Of a DNA stretch of 64,000 nucleotides, positions 17,187-26,079 are shown piece after piece. The stretch comes from SIG607 sp036307305 (GTDB taxonomy: Bacteria; Bacillota; Clostridia; Oscillospirales; Acutalibacteraceae): the NCBI GenBank assembly GCA_036307305.1, contig JAXJXV010000011.1:1-64000 (forward strand), read 5' to 3'. Numbering within the stretch: the first letter of the stretch is position 1; each line of letters opens with the position of its first letter. The position numbers were made by a program, and so were the translations under genes. The notes under the pieces are model-generated. The model was not told where the DNA came from. It searched no databases and was given only the letters and a program-made list of their open reading frames with translations.

Positions 17187-18755
17187 TTATACAATAGACT
17201 CCATAAGCTTTTCAGCGCATAAAAGTCCATCAACAGCGGCAGACATAATTCCGCCCGCATAACCTGCACCCTCACCACAAGGAAACATACCTTTTACCGT
17301 TATACTCTCACAGTTTTCATCTCTTAAAATACGCACGGGAGAAGAACTTCTGGTCTCAGGTGCTGTAAGAACAGCCTCACTATCCGCAAAGCCGTTAAGC
17401 TTTTTATCAAAAAGAGGCAACGACGCTTTTATCGAATTATAAATAAAATCAGGAAAAATATCCTTAAAATCCGCCAACACATACGACGGTTTAACAGTCG
17501 GTGTTATCTTCCCTATTTTCGCTTCACAGCCGTTAATAATATTTCCGACTGTCGTTACAGGTACAGCGCCGTTTCCGATTCGGAACGCTTTTTCTTCAAT
17601 TTTACGTTGGAGATAACAACCCTCAAGAACATCATCGCCCTGCAAATCTTCCGGCAGAACACTGACAAGCAGTGCGCTATTTGCATTTATTCCGCTTCTT
17701 GAGTTATAGCTCATACCGTTAACTGCAACACCGCCAACTTCACTGGAGGCATTGATAACCTCGCCGCCCGGACACATACAAAAAGTATATACTCCTCTAC
17801 CGTTGCTTAAATGAACAGCAAGTTTATATGGCGCGGCACCAAGAGCTTTATGCTGTGCAAAATCTCCGTATAACGCCTTGTTTATATCCTTTTGAAGATG
17901 CTCAATACGCACTCCCATAGCAAAAGGTTTTCTTTCCATTTTAACGTTATTATCTTTAAGTAGCAAAAAAACGTCTCTGGCAGAATGACCTGTGCAAAGC
18001 AATACCTTGTTAACAAGAATTTCATTAGAATTGACAGTCAGTGATTTAACGCCATTTTCGTCATACGCGATGTTTTCTACCCTGCTGTTAAAATGCACCT
18101 CACCGCCAAGAGAAATAATCTCGTTTCTTATATTTTTGACAATTTTACATAGTATATCAGTTCCAATGTGCGGTTTAGCATCGTAAAGAATGTCGTTATT
18201 TGCCCCAAATTCAGCAAAAGCCTCCAACACAGCGCGACATCGATTATTTTTTATTCCCGTATTTAATTTTCCGTCAGAAAAAGTACCTGCACCGCCCTCA
18301 CCAAACTGAATATTAGATTCATTGTCAAGCTTACCACCGTTAAAAAATTCATTAACCTTTTCTATTCTTTTATCTACACTGTCACCACGCTCAAAAACAA
18401 TTGGTTTAAGACCGCTTCGTGCCAGTAATAACGCCGCAAACATACCTGCGGGACCAAAGCCAACAACGACAGGTCTTTCTTTACAGTTTATCTTTAAATT
18501 CCAATTGTATTTTTCTTCAATAAACTCAGAACAATTTTTCCTTTTGATAAGTCTGTTTTCAAGGACAGTTTCAAGAGAAAGTACAAAAGAGCAACAAAAA
18601 CATATATTATCTTTTTTTCTTGCATCTACGGATTTTTTTCGCAAAACGGCGGTATAAATTTTGTCATAACTGATATTAAGATACGATGACATTATTCTCT
18701 TCGCATCAGAAAAATCTGTTTCAAGCGGTAAAAAAACATTATTAACTATTATCAT
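17187..18755 (-). CDS. FAD-dependent oxidoreductase (COG2509-like)
   Basis: A 522-aa flavoprotein of uncharacterised function. An N-terminal domain of about 90 residues precedes the FAD-binding fold (VVVGFGPAGMFAALLLARSG, then IVFERG). The family-typical NIQFGEGGAGTFSDGKLNTG follows near residue 150, and the C-terminal GEGAGYAGGIMSAAVDGLLCAEK closes the flavin site. This is the pattern of the uncharacterised FAD-dependent dehydrogenases widespread in Clostridia. Its start overlaps the stop of the upstream flavoprotein by four bases, so the two are translationally coupled. Substrate unknown. Confidence 0.88.
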   Translation of the reverse strand: MIIVNNVFLPLETDFSDAKRIMSSYLNISYDKIYTAVLRKKSVDARKKDNICFCCSFVLSLETVLENRLIKRKNCSEFIEEKYNWNLKINCKERPVVVGFGPAGMFAALLLARSGLKPIVFERGDSVDKRIEKVNEFFNGGKLDNESNIQFGEGGAGTFSDGKLNTGIKNNRCRAVLEAFAEFGANNDILYDAKPHIGTDILCKIVKNIRNEIISLGGEVHFNSRVENIAYDENGVKSLTVNSNEILVNKVLLCTGHSARDVFLLLKDNNVKMERKPFAMGVRIEHLQKDINKALYGDFAQHKALGAAPYKLAVHLSNGRGVYTFCMCPGGEVINASSEVGGVAVNGMSYNSRSGINANSALLVSVLPEDLQGDDVLEGCYLQRKIEEKAFRIGNGAVPVTTVGNIINGCEAKIGKITPTVKPSYVLADFKDIFPDFIYNSIKASLPLFDKKLNGFADSEAVLTAPETRSSSPVRILRDENCESITVKGMFPCGEGAGYAGGIMSAAVDGLLCAEKLMESIV

Positions 18756-19984
18756 TTATACTTGCTTACAATCCCTTCAGCAGCACAGGCAGCGCTTGAC
18801 CACGCCCACTGCAAATTAAAGCCACCACAATCTCCGTCGACGTCCAATACTTCACCTATTGCATAAAGTCCTTTATACCTTTTGGATTCCATAGTAGCTT
18901 CATCAAAATCATTCGTTGAAATACCACCCGCAGTTACCTGAGCATTTTCAAAACCTTTTGTTCCCGTAACCTTTAAGGTAAAATTGCAAATACAGTCTGC
19001 AAACTCACGAATATTTTTCGAAGTAAGGCTTTTTACTGTATCAGTGAGTTTTATACCGCACTTTTTCAAAATTGTAAGCCCTACCATTTTTGGAAAAACT
19101 CCTGTAAAAAAGAACTCAGATTTTCTGTCTGCTAAGGTTTTAACTCTATCTGTAAGCATATCAACTACTTCATTATAACTAAAATCGGGAAGCATATTTA
19201 TTTTAACAGTCTTATGACCCTTGCATTTTTCGGCAAAACGGGATATCTGAAGCACGGGGGGGCCTGAAATTCCAAAAGAGGTAAAGAGCAATTCGCCATT
19301 TTCGGTTCGAATTTTTTTTTCATCAACAAACGCTGAAATTTCAGCGTTAATTTTGATTCCACCCAGTGCCTTTATATCTTTTGTTTCGGTTTTAAGCTGA
19401 ACGAGTGCGGAGGTAGTGTTTACATAGCCAAATCCAAGTTCTTTAAGAATTTTATAACCTGAACCCGTACAGCCGAGCTTTATACCACCTGCAACACCAC
19501 CGGTTGCAACTATCACGTTGTCACAACAAAACTCTCCACTGTCACAAATAATTTTATAACCATTATTCTGCGGCAAAATTTTTTCTGCCTTAACTCCACT
19601 TACAACATTAACGTTAAGGCGGCTTACTTCAAGTCGCAGCGCATCAACCACCGAAGACGCCTGAAGACTAAATGGATAAACCTTTCCGCTTTCTCCCTCA
19701 CAAAAAGGTATACCTATACTACCAAAAAAATCTTCTGTAAAGTTGTATCCGTACTTATTCAGTGCAAATTTGCAAAACTGAGAATTCTCGCCATAATATG
19801 ACGTACACTGTAAATACTTGTTAGTGATGTTACATCTGCCGTTACCCGTTACAATAAGCTTTTTGCAGACCCTGTCAAGCCCCTCAATTACAGTAACCGT
19901 ACAGTCCGTAAGCTGACGTTTTATGAGAATGGCGGCACACATTCCAGAGGCGCCACCGCCGATTATAACTATATTACTCCTCAT
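18752..19984 (-). CDS. HI0933/BaiN-family flavoprotein
   Basis: A 410-aa FAD protein of the HI0933 family. The N-terminal Rossmann motif is NIVIIGGGASGMCAAILIKR; conserved family blocks are KLIVTGNGRCNITN, VIVATGGVAGGIKLGCTGSGY, TAGGISTNDFDEATMESK and the C-terminal YAIGEVLDVDGDCGGFNLQWAWSS. Some relatives (BaiN) have been linked to bile-acid reduction in gut Clostridia, but most members are uncharacterised and widely conserved, so no specific reaction is assigned. It is the first gene of a two-gene unit with the following COG2509-like protein. Confidence 0.88.
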   Translation of the reverse strand: MRSNIVIIGGGASGMCAAILIKRQLTDCTVTVIEGLDRVCKKLIVTGNGRCNITNKYLQCTSYYGENSQFCKFALNKYGYNFTEDFFGSIGIPFCEGESGKVYPFSLQASSVVDALRLEVSRLNVNVVSGVKAEKILPQNNGYKIICDSGEFCCDNVIVATGGVAGGIKLGCTGSGYKILKELGFGYVNTTSALVQLKTETKDIKALGGIKINAEISAFVDEKKIRTENGELLFTSFGISGPPVLQISRFAEKCKGHKTVKINMLPDFSYNEVVDMLTDRVKTLADRKSEFFFTGVFPKMVGLTILKKCGIKLTDTVKSLTSKNIREFADCICNFTLKVTGTKGFENAQVTAGGISTNDFDEATMESKRYKGLYAIGEVLDVDGDCGGFNLQWAWSSAACAAEGIVSKYK

Positions 19985-19993
19985 AATCCACCT

Positions 19994-21526
19994 CTATTCC
20001 TCAGTTCCCCAATATTTTCTGTCAAGGCTTCTGAACTGAATAGCCTGTGCGATATGAAGCATACCTATAATTTCTTTGCCGTCAAGGTCGGCAACTGTTC
20101 TTGCAACCTTTAATATACGGTCATAAGCACGTGCAGACATTCCCAGATTATCAAAAGCAGACTTAAGAATTTCAGAGGCATCCTCATCCATAATGCAAAA
20201 TTCCTTTAGCATAGACGGGGTGAGTCTTGCGTTACAGGTTATCCCTGTGCCTTTATATCTTTTGGTCTGTATTTTGCGGGCTGCATTAACTCTATCACGT
20301 ATATCAGACGACAACTCTTCTTTATAATCAGAGCTAAGAGCATTGAAATCAACAGGTGGAACCTCAACGTGCAAATCCATTCTGTCAAGCATAGGACCGG
20401 AAATTCTGTTGAGATATTTTCTGACCATTTTCTGACTGCATGTACAATCTCTGGTGGGATGACCGAAAAATCCGCAAGGACAGGGATTCATAGCCGCTAC
20501 AAGCATAATAGAGCTTGGATAGGTAAGGCTTCCTGCAACTCTCGAAATAGTAACCTTACCGTCCTCAAGAGGCTGACGAAGTCCCTCCATAGTTGTTCTT
20601 CCAAACTCGGGAAGCTCATCAAGAAAAAGAACACCGTTATGTGCAAGAGATATCTCACCAGGACGCGGAACAGTACCGCCACCCGTAAGGCCAAATGCAG
20701 ATATGGTATGGTGCGGCGCTCTAAAAGGACGCTTTGTTACAAGAGGTTTTTTATTGTCAAGAACACCTGCAATAGAATGAATTTTAGTGGTTTCAATGGA
20801 CTCTTCAAAAGTCATTTCAGGTAATATCGTAGGTATTCTTTTAGCAAGCATACTTTTTCCTGAGCCTGGAGGACCAATGAGAAGCAAATTATGACCTCCG
20901 GCGGCAGCAATTTCAATAGCTTTTTTAGCCATAGCCTGTCCTCTTACATCACAGAAATCAAGCATATCAAGCAGATTATCACTTTCAAAGGTGTCCATCT
21001 CAGTCTTGCTAATTAAACTGACACCGTTAAGATGCAACAATACATCTTTAAGAGATGACGCGCCGAATATATTTATGCCATCAACAACACTTGCTTCTTT
21101 AGAATTTTGCACAGGCAGGAACAAATCCGCAAATTTCTCGTCGTGAGCGGTAATTGCCATTGCAATAGCACCATTAACGGTTCTTAATTTACCGTCGAGA
21201 GACATCTCACCAATAAACACCTTTCCCTCGGTTTTAACGTCTATCTGACCTGAAGCAAGTAATATAGCAATGGTAATAGGTAAATCGTAATGCGAACCGC
21301 CTTTTTTCAAATCTGCAGGAGCAAGATTTATTGTAATATGACCGCTTGGAAATTTAAAACCGCAATTCTTAATAGCAGAACGAACACGGTCACGCGCTTC
21401 CTTTACAGCTACATCAGGTAGACCTACTATATCAAAACAAGGAAGCCCTCTTGAAACATCAGCCTCAACGTCAACTATGTAAGAGTTCATTCCAAAAAGA
21501 CCAACACTACTGACCTTTGCAAACAT
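19994..21526 (-). CDS. YifB/ComM-family Mg-chelatase-like AAA+ ATPase
   Basis: A 510-aa protein with an N-terminal Lon-protease-like fold (FDIVGLPDVAVKEARDRVRSA), a central AAA+ domain (Walker A LIGPPGSGKSMLAKRIP, Walker B GVLFLDELPEF) and a C-terminal Mg-chelatase-type domain with a Cys-rich loop (NPCPCGFFGHPTRDCTCS). Homologue ComM is a hexameric branch-migration helicase that aids integration of transforming DNA in Gram-negative bacteria; the clostridial role is not established. It ends nine bases before the HI0933-family gene, so the three genes may form one operon. Confidence 0.92.
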   Translation of the reverse strand: MFAKVSSVGLFGMNSYIVDVEADVSRGLPCFDIVGLPDVAVKEARDRVRSAIKNCGFKFPSGHITINLAPADLKKGGSHYDLPITIAILLASGQIDVKTEGKVFIGEMSLDGKLRTVNGAIAMAITAHDEKFADLFLPVQNSKEASVVDGINIFGASSLKDVLLHLNGVSLISKTEMDTFESDNLLDMLDFCDVRGQAMAKKAIEIAAAGGHNLLLIGPPGSGKSMLAKRIPTILPEMTFEESIETTKIHSIAGVLDNKKPLVTKRPFRAPHHTISAFGLTGGGTVPRPGEISLAHNGVLFLDELPEFGRTTMEGLRQPLEDGKVTISRVAGSLTYPSSIMLVAAMNPCPCGFFGHPTRDCTCSQKMVRKYLNRISGPMLDRMDLHVEVPPVDFNALSSDYKEELSSDIRDRVNAARKIQTKRYKGTGITCNARLTPSMLKEFCIMDEDASEILKSAFDNLGMSARAYDRILKVARTVADLDGKEIIGMLHIAQAIQFRSLDRKYWGTEE

Positions 21527-21703
21527 TTTACCACCGCCTAATACTTATTAAATCATTATAACACAGTATGTTAATTATTTAAAGGGTAAATTTAACATAT
21601 TTAAAATAGTGAATTCTATCATTACGAAAAGATATTTGATAAACGCTAAAGCGAGATAACGTGCGTCTAACGGCGATTACATACAAATCCTTCAGATTGG
21701 ATA

Positions 21704-21735
21704 AAAAATAGAAGCTTGTAAAAGCTTCTATTTTT
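21704..21735 (-). terminator. Terminator downstream of tRNA-Gln
   Basis: A 14-bp stem, AAAAATAGAAGCTT paired with AAGCTTCTATTTTT, directly follows the tRNA-Gln CCA end on the minus strand. Confidence 0.75.
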
Positions 21736-21810
21736 TGGCTGGGGTGGCAGGATTCGAACCTACGAATGCAGCAGTCAAAGTGCTGTGTCTTACCGCTTGA
21801 CGACACCCCA
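21736..21810 (-). tRNA. tRNA-Gln (anticodon TTG)
   Basis: A complete cloverleaf on the minus strand: acceptor TGGGGTG/CACCCCA, anticodon arm CAGCA-CTTTGAC-TGCTG with anticodon TTG, T arm containing GGTTCGAATCC, discriminator G and an encoded CCA. It reads CAA codons. Confidence 0.96.
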
Positions 21811-21829
21811 ATGTATTTAATTTAAAAAT

Positions 21830-21856
21830 AAACCCTTTTGGCGTCCAAAAGGGTTT
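21830..21856. terminator. Hairpin between tRNA-His and tRNA-Gln
   Basis: Stem AAACCCTTTTGG/CCAAAAGGGTTT with a CGT loop and T-rich flanks. It suggests that the two tRNAs are separate transcription units or are processed apart. Confidence 0.65.
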
Positions 21857-21861
21857 TAAAG

Positions 21862-21939
<78 letters not shown>

Positions 21940-21990
21940 AGACACAAGCAGTATTATAGCAAACAAAAACTAATTTGTCAACTAAAAATT

Positions 21991-22203
21991 TTAAATTTCA
22001 AAATCCTGTTTTGAAAACTCACCGTTAAGCTTAATTTTATCAGGCTGTCTTTTAAGGGGGTCATACTTATAATGACGGCAAAAGCTATCAGGCTCTGCTA
22101 TACCCTTCTTTTTGCATATAACTTCCTTTGTAAAATTAAGTCCTACAGAAAACCTGCAATATTTACAGGCAGGTTTAATTTTTTTATTAAAAACCGAAGC
22201 CAT
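21991..22203 (-). CDS. Small four-cysteine protein, unknown function
   Basis: A 70-aa protein with the pattern CKYC, then ICKKKG 15 residues later and SFCRHYKYDPLKR. The four cysteines look like a small zinc-binding knuckle. From memory, short proteins ending in a C-R-x-[FY]-x-YDPLKR motif are widespread and uncharacterised in Clostridia. AAGGGG sits seven bases before the ATG at 22203; the ATG two codons earlier is too close to that site. It lies between tRNA-Pro and tRNA-His on the same strand and may be co-transcribed with them. No function is assigned. Confidence 0.75.
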   Translation of the reverse strand: MASVFNKKIKPACKYCRFSVGLNFTKEVICKKKGIAEPDSFCRHYKYDPLKRQPDKIKLNGEFSKQDFEI

Positions 22204-22235
22204 AACCATTCCCCTTAAAACGTAATAATAAAAAG

Positions 22236-22258
22236 AAAAAACCGCAATTTGCGGCTTT
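22236..22258 (-). terminator. Terminator downstream of tRNA-Pro
   Basis: On the minus strand a CCGC/GCGG stem is followed by a T-run, eight bases beyond the CCA end. Confidence 0.6.
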
Positions 22259-22265
22259 TTCTTTT

Positions 22266-22343
22266 TGGTCCGAGTGACAGGAGTTGAACCTGCGGCCTCT
22301 TGAACCCCATTCAAGCGCGCTACCAAAACTGCGCCACACCCGG
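22266..22343 (-). tRNA. tRNA-Pro (anticodon GGG)
   Basis: Complete cloverleaf on the minus strand: acceptor CCGGGTG/CACTCGG (one G-T pair), anticodon arm CTTGA-ATGGGGT-TCAAG with anticodon GGG, discriminator A and an encoded CCA. It reads CCC and CCU. Confidence 0.95.
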
Positions 22344-22395
22344 ATGTTACTATGGGATTATAACACATAGCATTTTAAAATGCAAGAGTTTTTTT

Positions 22396-22428
22396 AAAAA
22401 AGCCGAAGTTTTTTTCTTCGGCTTTTTT
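22396..22428 (-). terminator. Terminator downstream of the HPr gene
   Basis: A 13-bp stem, AAAAAAGCCGAAG/CTTCGGCTTTTTT, with a seven-base loop, 12 bases beyond the HPr stop. Confidence 0.8.
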
Positions 22429-22439
22429 AATAGCAAAAA

Positions 22440-22703
22440 TTATTCGTTAAAACCAGACTCAACAAGAGATACAAGAGCATTGAGTGCATCTTTTTCATCA
22501 GAGCCGTCAGCAATAATTTTAATAGTAGTACCGCCGACAATACCAAGAGAAAGAACACCAAGAAGACTCTTAGCGTTTACGCGACGCTCTTCCTTTTCAA
22601 CCCATATAGATGACTTAAATTCATTTGCCTTCTGAATGAAGAAAGTAGCGGGACGGGCATGAAGACCAACCTGATTCTGAATTACAACGTCTTTAACGCA
22701 CAT
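22440..22703 (-). CDS. ptsH: HPr-family phosphocarrier protein
   Basis: An 87-aa HPr protein that carries phosphate from Enzyme I to sugar-specific PTS components. The active-site His is in NQVGLHARPATFF, and the regulatory Ser is in AKSLLGVLSLG, the site phosphorylated by HPr kinase in Firmicutes and used for CcpA-linked catabolite control. Retention of the active-site His separates it from Crh. AAGGAG precedes the ATG. The gene stands alone with its own promoter and terminator; no Enzyme I gene is adjacent. Confidence 0.93.
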   Translation of the reverse strand: MCVKDVVIQNQVGLHARPATFFIQKANEFKSSIWVEKEERRVNAKSLLGVLSLGIVGGTTIKIIADGSDEKDALNALVSLVESGFNE

Positions 22704-22747
22704 ATTTATATCTCCTTATCAAAATGTTTTATTAATTTGATATTGTA

Positions 22748-22775
22748 ATTATACCACATTATATTCAATAGTCAA
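22748..22775 (-). promoter_or_regulatory. Sigma-A promoter of the HPr gene
   Basis: Minus-strand TTGACT (22770-22775), 16-bp spacer, TATAAT (22748-22753). Confidence 0.65.
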
Positions 22776-22868
22776 TTAATCTTTTACAAGTTCCATTTTT
22801 TAACCAAACTGACAAAAATTTCAAGGGGCAAATTTATGCACTTTCACACTTTGATGATAAAATACCCC

Positions 22869-23609
22869 TTATTTATCATCATCAGATAGTTTATTTAGCA
22901 TTTCAATTTCCTTTTCAGACAGCTGTGCATTTTTCAGCATATCAGGGCGTCTTTTTGCCGTGATTAACACAGATTGCTCCCTGCGCCACTTTGCAATTTC
23001 AGCATGATTTCCCGAAAGAAGAACAGTAGGTACTTCCCTTTCTTCCCACACTGCAGGTCGTGTATATTGCGGATACTCAAGCAGTGACGCAAAATGACTT
23101 TCCTCCGTAAAGCATAAATCATCAGAAAGGACACCCGGCAGCATTCTGCAAATCACATCTGCGCAGACAAGTGCGGGAATTTCTCCACCTGTCAGTACGT
23201 AGTCCCCAATAGATATTTCTTCATCCACCAGCTTATCAATAACACGTTGGTCTATTCCCTCATAATGTCCGCAAAGAAAGACAATATGCTCTTTTTGACT
23301 AAGTTCAACGGCTTTTTTCTGAGTTAAAGTAGTTCCCTTAGGCGACATATAAATCAAATATGGTTTTTCTCCGTTAACATCGTACAAGGATTTAAAGCAT
23401 GAGTCAATAGGCTGTGCCGCCATTACCATTCCCATGCCTCCGCCAAAAGGCGCATCATCAACACTTTTATGCTTATTATCGGCAAAATCACGAATATTAA
23501 CACAGGAAACGGAAACTTTACCATTTTTCCTCGCTCTGCCTATGATACTGGTACCAAGCACCGTTTCGCACATTTCAGGAAAAAGCGTCATAATATCAAT
23601 CTTCATCAT
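22869..23609 (-). CDS. trmD: tRNA (guanine37-N1)-methyltransferase
   Basis: Methylates G37 of tRNAs using SAM, preventing +1 frameshifting. The SPOUT-knot motifs are present: MTLFPEMCETVLGTSIIGRA, DDAPFGGGMGMVM, FLCGHYEGIDQRVID and EEISIGDYVLTGGE. The start is the ATG-ATG at 23609 (246 aa); it overlaps the end of rimM by 14 bases, the usual rimM-trmD coupling. AAGGGG lies about eight bases upstream. Last gene of the ylxM-ffh-rpsP-khpA-rimM-trmD block; rplS, which often follows, is absent here. Confidence 0.97.
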   Translation of the reverse strand: MMKIDIMTLFPEMCETVLGTSIIGRARKNGKVSVSCVNIRDFADNKHKSVDDAPFGGGMGMVMAAQPIDSCFKSLYDVNGEKPYLIYMSPKGTTLTQKKAVELSQKEHIVFLCGHYEGIDQRVIDKLVDEEISIGDYVLTGGEIPALVCADVICRMLPGVLSDDLCFTEESHFASLLEYPQYTRPAVWEEREVPTVLLSGNHAEIAKWRREQSVLITAKRRPDMLKNAQLSEKEIEMLNKLSDDDK

Positions 23610-24111
23610 CAAAAAGCCCCTTTGGTGCATCTATAAAAATCACTTCTTCTTCAATATCAACACTGCTTACAAAATGCGGAACCGACGGGAAAAGCACTTC
23701 CCTACCGCAATAATCAATATGCCAAATATCATTTGCGCCTGTAGGACTGACGTCTGTTATTTTACCGTAGAGACTTTTTGTATTAACGTCATATACACTA
23801 CAGCCAATAATTTCCTCTATAAAATATCTGCCTTTTTCAAGCCTTGCATCATCTCTGAAGATATACAGTACAGTGCCTCTCATTGACTCTGCCTGTTCAA
23901 TAGTGTCAATACCCTTTAGCTTTACAAGGGCAATATTTTTATGTGGAGAGGCTTTCTCAATTTTGAGAACAGCCTCGTTATTTTCTTGGGTAAATAATCT
24001 CTTAAAAGAGCATAAAAATTCAGGGGAATCGCACCAACATTCAATTCGCACCATTCCCTTAAGTCCATGACTACCAACAATTTTTCCTATTTTAAGGTAA
24101 TTCTTTTTCAT
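23596..24111 (-). CDS. rimM: Ribosome maturation factor RimM
   Basis: A 171-aa 16S rRNA processing factor that binds S19 during assembly of the 30S head. The N-terminal RimM domain opens with LKIGKIVGSHGLKGMVRI; the C-terminal PRC-barrel covers about residues 95-165 (IEEIIGCSVYD, DVSPTGANDIWHI). Length is typical. It precedes and overlaps trmD. Confidence 0.95.
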   Translation of the reverse strand: MKKNYLKIGKIVGSHGLKGMVRIECWCDSPEFLCSFKRLFTQENNEAVLKIEKASPHKNIALVKLKGIDTIEQAESMRGTVLYIFRDDARLEKGRYFIEEIIGCSVYDVNTKSLYGKITDVSPTGANDIWHIDYCGREVLFPSVPHFVSSVDIEEEVIFIDAPKGLFDDED

Positions 24112-24127
24112 ATCTTTATCACCTAAA

Positions 24128-24159
24128 TTAAAGCCCCCATTATATTATGGGGGCTTTAA
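24128..24159 (-). terminator. Hairpin between khpA and rimM
   Basis: A 13-bp stem, TTAAAGCCCCCAT/ATGGGGGCTTTAA, between two genes of the same block. It may be an attenuator that lowers rimM-trmD expression relative to rpsP, or an mRNA processing site. Confidence 0.6.
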
Positions 24160-24167
24160 TAACCACA

Positions 24168-24401
24168 TTAGTCGATTTCAACCATTACTTTCTGATTTTC
24201 ACGACTTGCTGCAGCACGCATTACGGTACGGATAGCCTTAGCTATTCTACCCTGTTTACCAATAACTCTGCCCATATCACTTTCAGCAACGTGCAGATGG
24301 TATACAACAACACCGTCTTCGTTGATTTCATCAACGTCAACGGTAATCTCCTCAGGCTTTTCAACAAGACCTGAAGAAATAGAAATTAGAAGTTCTTTCA
24401 T
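24168..24401 (-). CDS. khpA: KhpA, KH-domain RNA-binding protein
   Basis: A 77-aa single KH domain protein with the RNA-contacting GxxG loop in SDMGRVIGKQGRIAKAIRTVMRA. In other Firmicutes KhpA pairs with KhpB (Jag/EloR) and affects cell-wall growth and post-transcriptional control. The ATG at 24401 is preceded by GGAG; the frame extends five codons to a TTG inside that site. The position between rpsP and rimM is conserved in Firmicutes. Confidence 0.93.
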   Translation of the reverse strand: MKELLISISSGLVEKPEEITVDVDEINEDGVVVYHLHVAESDMGRVIGKQGRIAKAIRTVMRAAASRENQKVMVEID

Positions 24402-24426
24402 AAAGTATAACTCCAATATTTAATAA

Positions 24427-24669
24427 TTAAAGAACACCGTTCTTCTTGAGAAGAGCCTTAACGGTATCGGTAGGCTGAGCGCCGTTAGCAATCCACTGCT
24501 TTGCCTTTTCACCGTCAATGCTAACAACTGCAGGGTCCTTAGTAGGGTCGAAGTAACCGATTTCTTCAATGAAACGACCGTTTCTTGAAAAACGGGAATC
24601 AGCAACAACTACACGATAGAAAGGAGCCTTTTTAGCACCTAAACGACGAAGTCTGATTTTTACTGCCAT
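24427..24669 (-). CDS. rpsP: 30S ribosomal protein S16
   Basis: An 80-aa ribosomal protein of the 30S body. It starts AVKIRLRRLGAKKAPFYRVV, with DSRFSRNGRFIEEIGYFDPT in the middle, both diagnostic of S16. GGAGG precedes the ATG. Located between ffh and khpA as in most Firmicutes. Confidence 0.98.
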   Translation of the reverse strand: MAVKIRLRRLGAKKAPFYRVVVADSRFSRNGRFIEEIGYFDPTKDPAVVSIDGEKAKQWIANGAQPTDTVKALLKKNGVL

Positions 24670-24725
24670 AATTACACCTCCATAAAATATTTATATTAAA
24701 AAAGCCAATACTTTTTTATATATTA

Positions 24726-26066
24726 CTAAAAGCCTGTAAATCCACCCGGAAAACCTTTTGGTAACCTTTTCTTTCCGTTTTTACCGCTGAATTGTTTAAA
24801 CATTTTTTTCATTTGATTGTACTGAGTCATCAGGCGGTTAACATCTTCAACCTTAACACCTGCGCCATCAGCAATTCTTTTTCTTCTGGAGCCATTAAGA
24901 ATTTCAGGCTTTGCCCTTTCCTTTTTGGTCATAGAAGTAATAATTGCTTCCATTCTGAGCATTGCTCTGTCATCAATATCAACGTCACGTATTTGACGCT
25001 CCATACCCGGAAGCATTGATAAAACACTTTTGACAGAACCCATTTTTTTAATCTGTCCAAACTGAACAAGCAAATCGTTAAGGTCGAATTTATTTTCCTC
25101 CAAACGACGAGCCGTTTCTTCAGCCTGTTTAGTGTCAATTTCGTTTTCAACCTTTTCGATAAGTGAAAGCACGTCGCCCATACCAAGTATTCGAGACGCC
25201 ATTCTGTCAGGATGAAATTCCTCAATAGCATCTAACTTTTCGCCAACACCTGCAAAAAGAATCGGTTTGCCCGTAACAGCTTTAACAGACAGCGCTGCAC
25301 CGCCTCTTGTATCGCCGTCAAGCTTAGTAAGAATAACACCCGTAATTTCAAGTATATCATTAAACGCCTTAGCAACGTTTACTGCATCCTGACCTACCAT
25401 AGAGTCAATAACAAGCAGAATATTATGAACGTCAACAGCCTCGGTTATACGCTTAAGCTCATCCATAAGCTCACTGTCGATATGCAAACGTCCGGCTGTA
25501 TCAAGAATAACAAAATCGTTACCGTAATCTCTTGCGTGACTGATAGCCTGTTTAGCAGTAAGTTCAGGCTTCTGATTACCTTTTTCAAAAACAGGAACGC
25601 CAACCGACTCGCCAACAACCATAAGCTGTTTAATTGCAGCAGGTCTATAAATATCACAGGCAACAAGCATCGGTCTATGACCTTGTTTTTTAAGATACGA
25701 AGCAAGTTTTGCACAGTGAGTAGTTTTACCTGCACCCTGTAAACCGCACATCATAATAACGGTTGGAAGCTTTGACGAGGTGTTAAGACGTTTTTGTTCA
25801 CTGCCCATAAGTTCGGTAAGTTCATCACGAACAATCTTCACAACCATCTGTGGTGCAGTAAGGGATTCCATTACGTTTTCACCAATACACTTATCGGCAA
25901 TTTTACTAGTAAATTCCTTAGCAACCTTATAATTGACGTCCGCCTCTAAAAGCGCTAATCTGACATCTCGCATAGCAGCCTTAACGTCAGCTTCGCTGAG
26001 CTTACCTCTTAACCTTAAGTTTTTGAATACACCCGCAAGTTTGTCTGCAAGACTGTCAAATGCCAT
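24726..26066 (-). CDS. ffh: Signal recognition particle GTPase Ffh
   Basis: SRP54 homologue (446 aa) that binds signal sequences on ribosomes and delivers them to FtsY at the membrane. N domain, residues 1-90; G domain with MCGLQGAGKTTHCAKLA (G1), DTAGRLHIDSELMDEL (G3) and TKLDGDTRGGAAL (G4); then a methionine-rich M domain ending GMERQIRD through the RRKRIADGAG motif that contacts SRP RNA. The M domain terminates LPKGFPGGFTGF. Co-transcribed with ylxM, 13 bases upstream. No SRP RNA gene was recognised in the window. Confidence 0.98.
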   Translation of the reverse strand: MAFDSLADKLAGVFKNLRLRGKLSEADVKAAMRDVRLALLEADVNYKVAKEFTSKIADKCIGENVMESLTAPQMVVKIVRDELTELMGSEQKRLNTSSKLPTVIMMCGLQGAGKTTHCAKLASYLKKQGHRPMLVACDIYRPAAIKQLMVVGESVGVPVFEKGNQKPELTAKQAISHARDYGNDFVILDTAGRLHIDSELMDELKRITEAVDVHNILLVIDSMVGQDAVNVAKAFNDILEITGVILTKLDGDTRGGAALSVKAVTGKPILFAGVGEKLDAIEEFHPDRMASRILGMGDVLSLIEKVENEIDTKQAEETARRLEENKFDLNDLLVQFGQIKKMGSVKSVLSMLPGMERQIRDVDIDDRAMLRMEAIITSMTKKERAKPEILNGSRRKRIADGAGVKVEDVNRLMTQYNQMKKMFKQFSGKNGKKRLPKGFPGGFTGF

Positions 26067-26079
26067 TTTTACACCACCG

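Noticed and set aside
22300..22635. 111-codon plus-strand frame across tRNA-Pro and the HPr gene
   Set aside because: It reads antisense through a tRNA and a conserved phosphocarrier gene and has no start signals.
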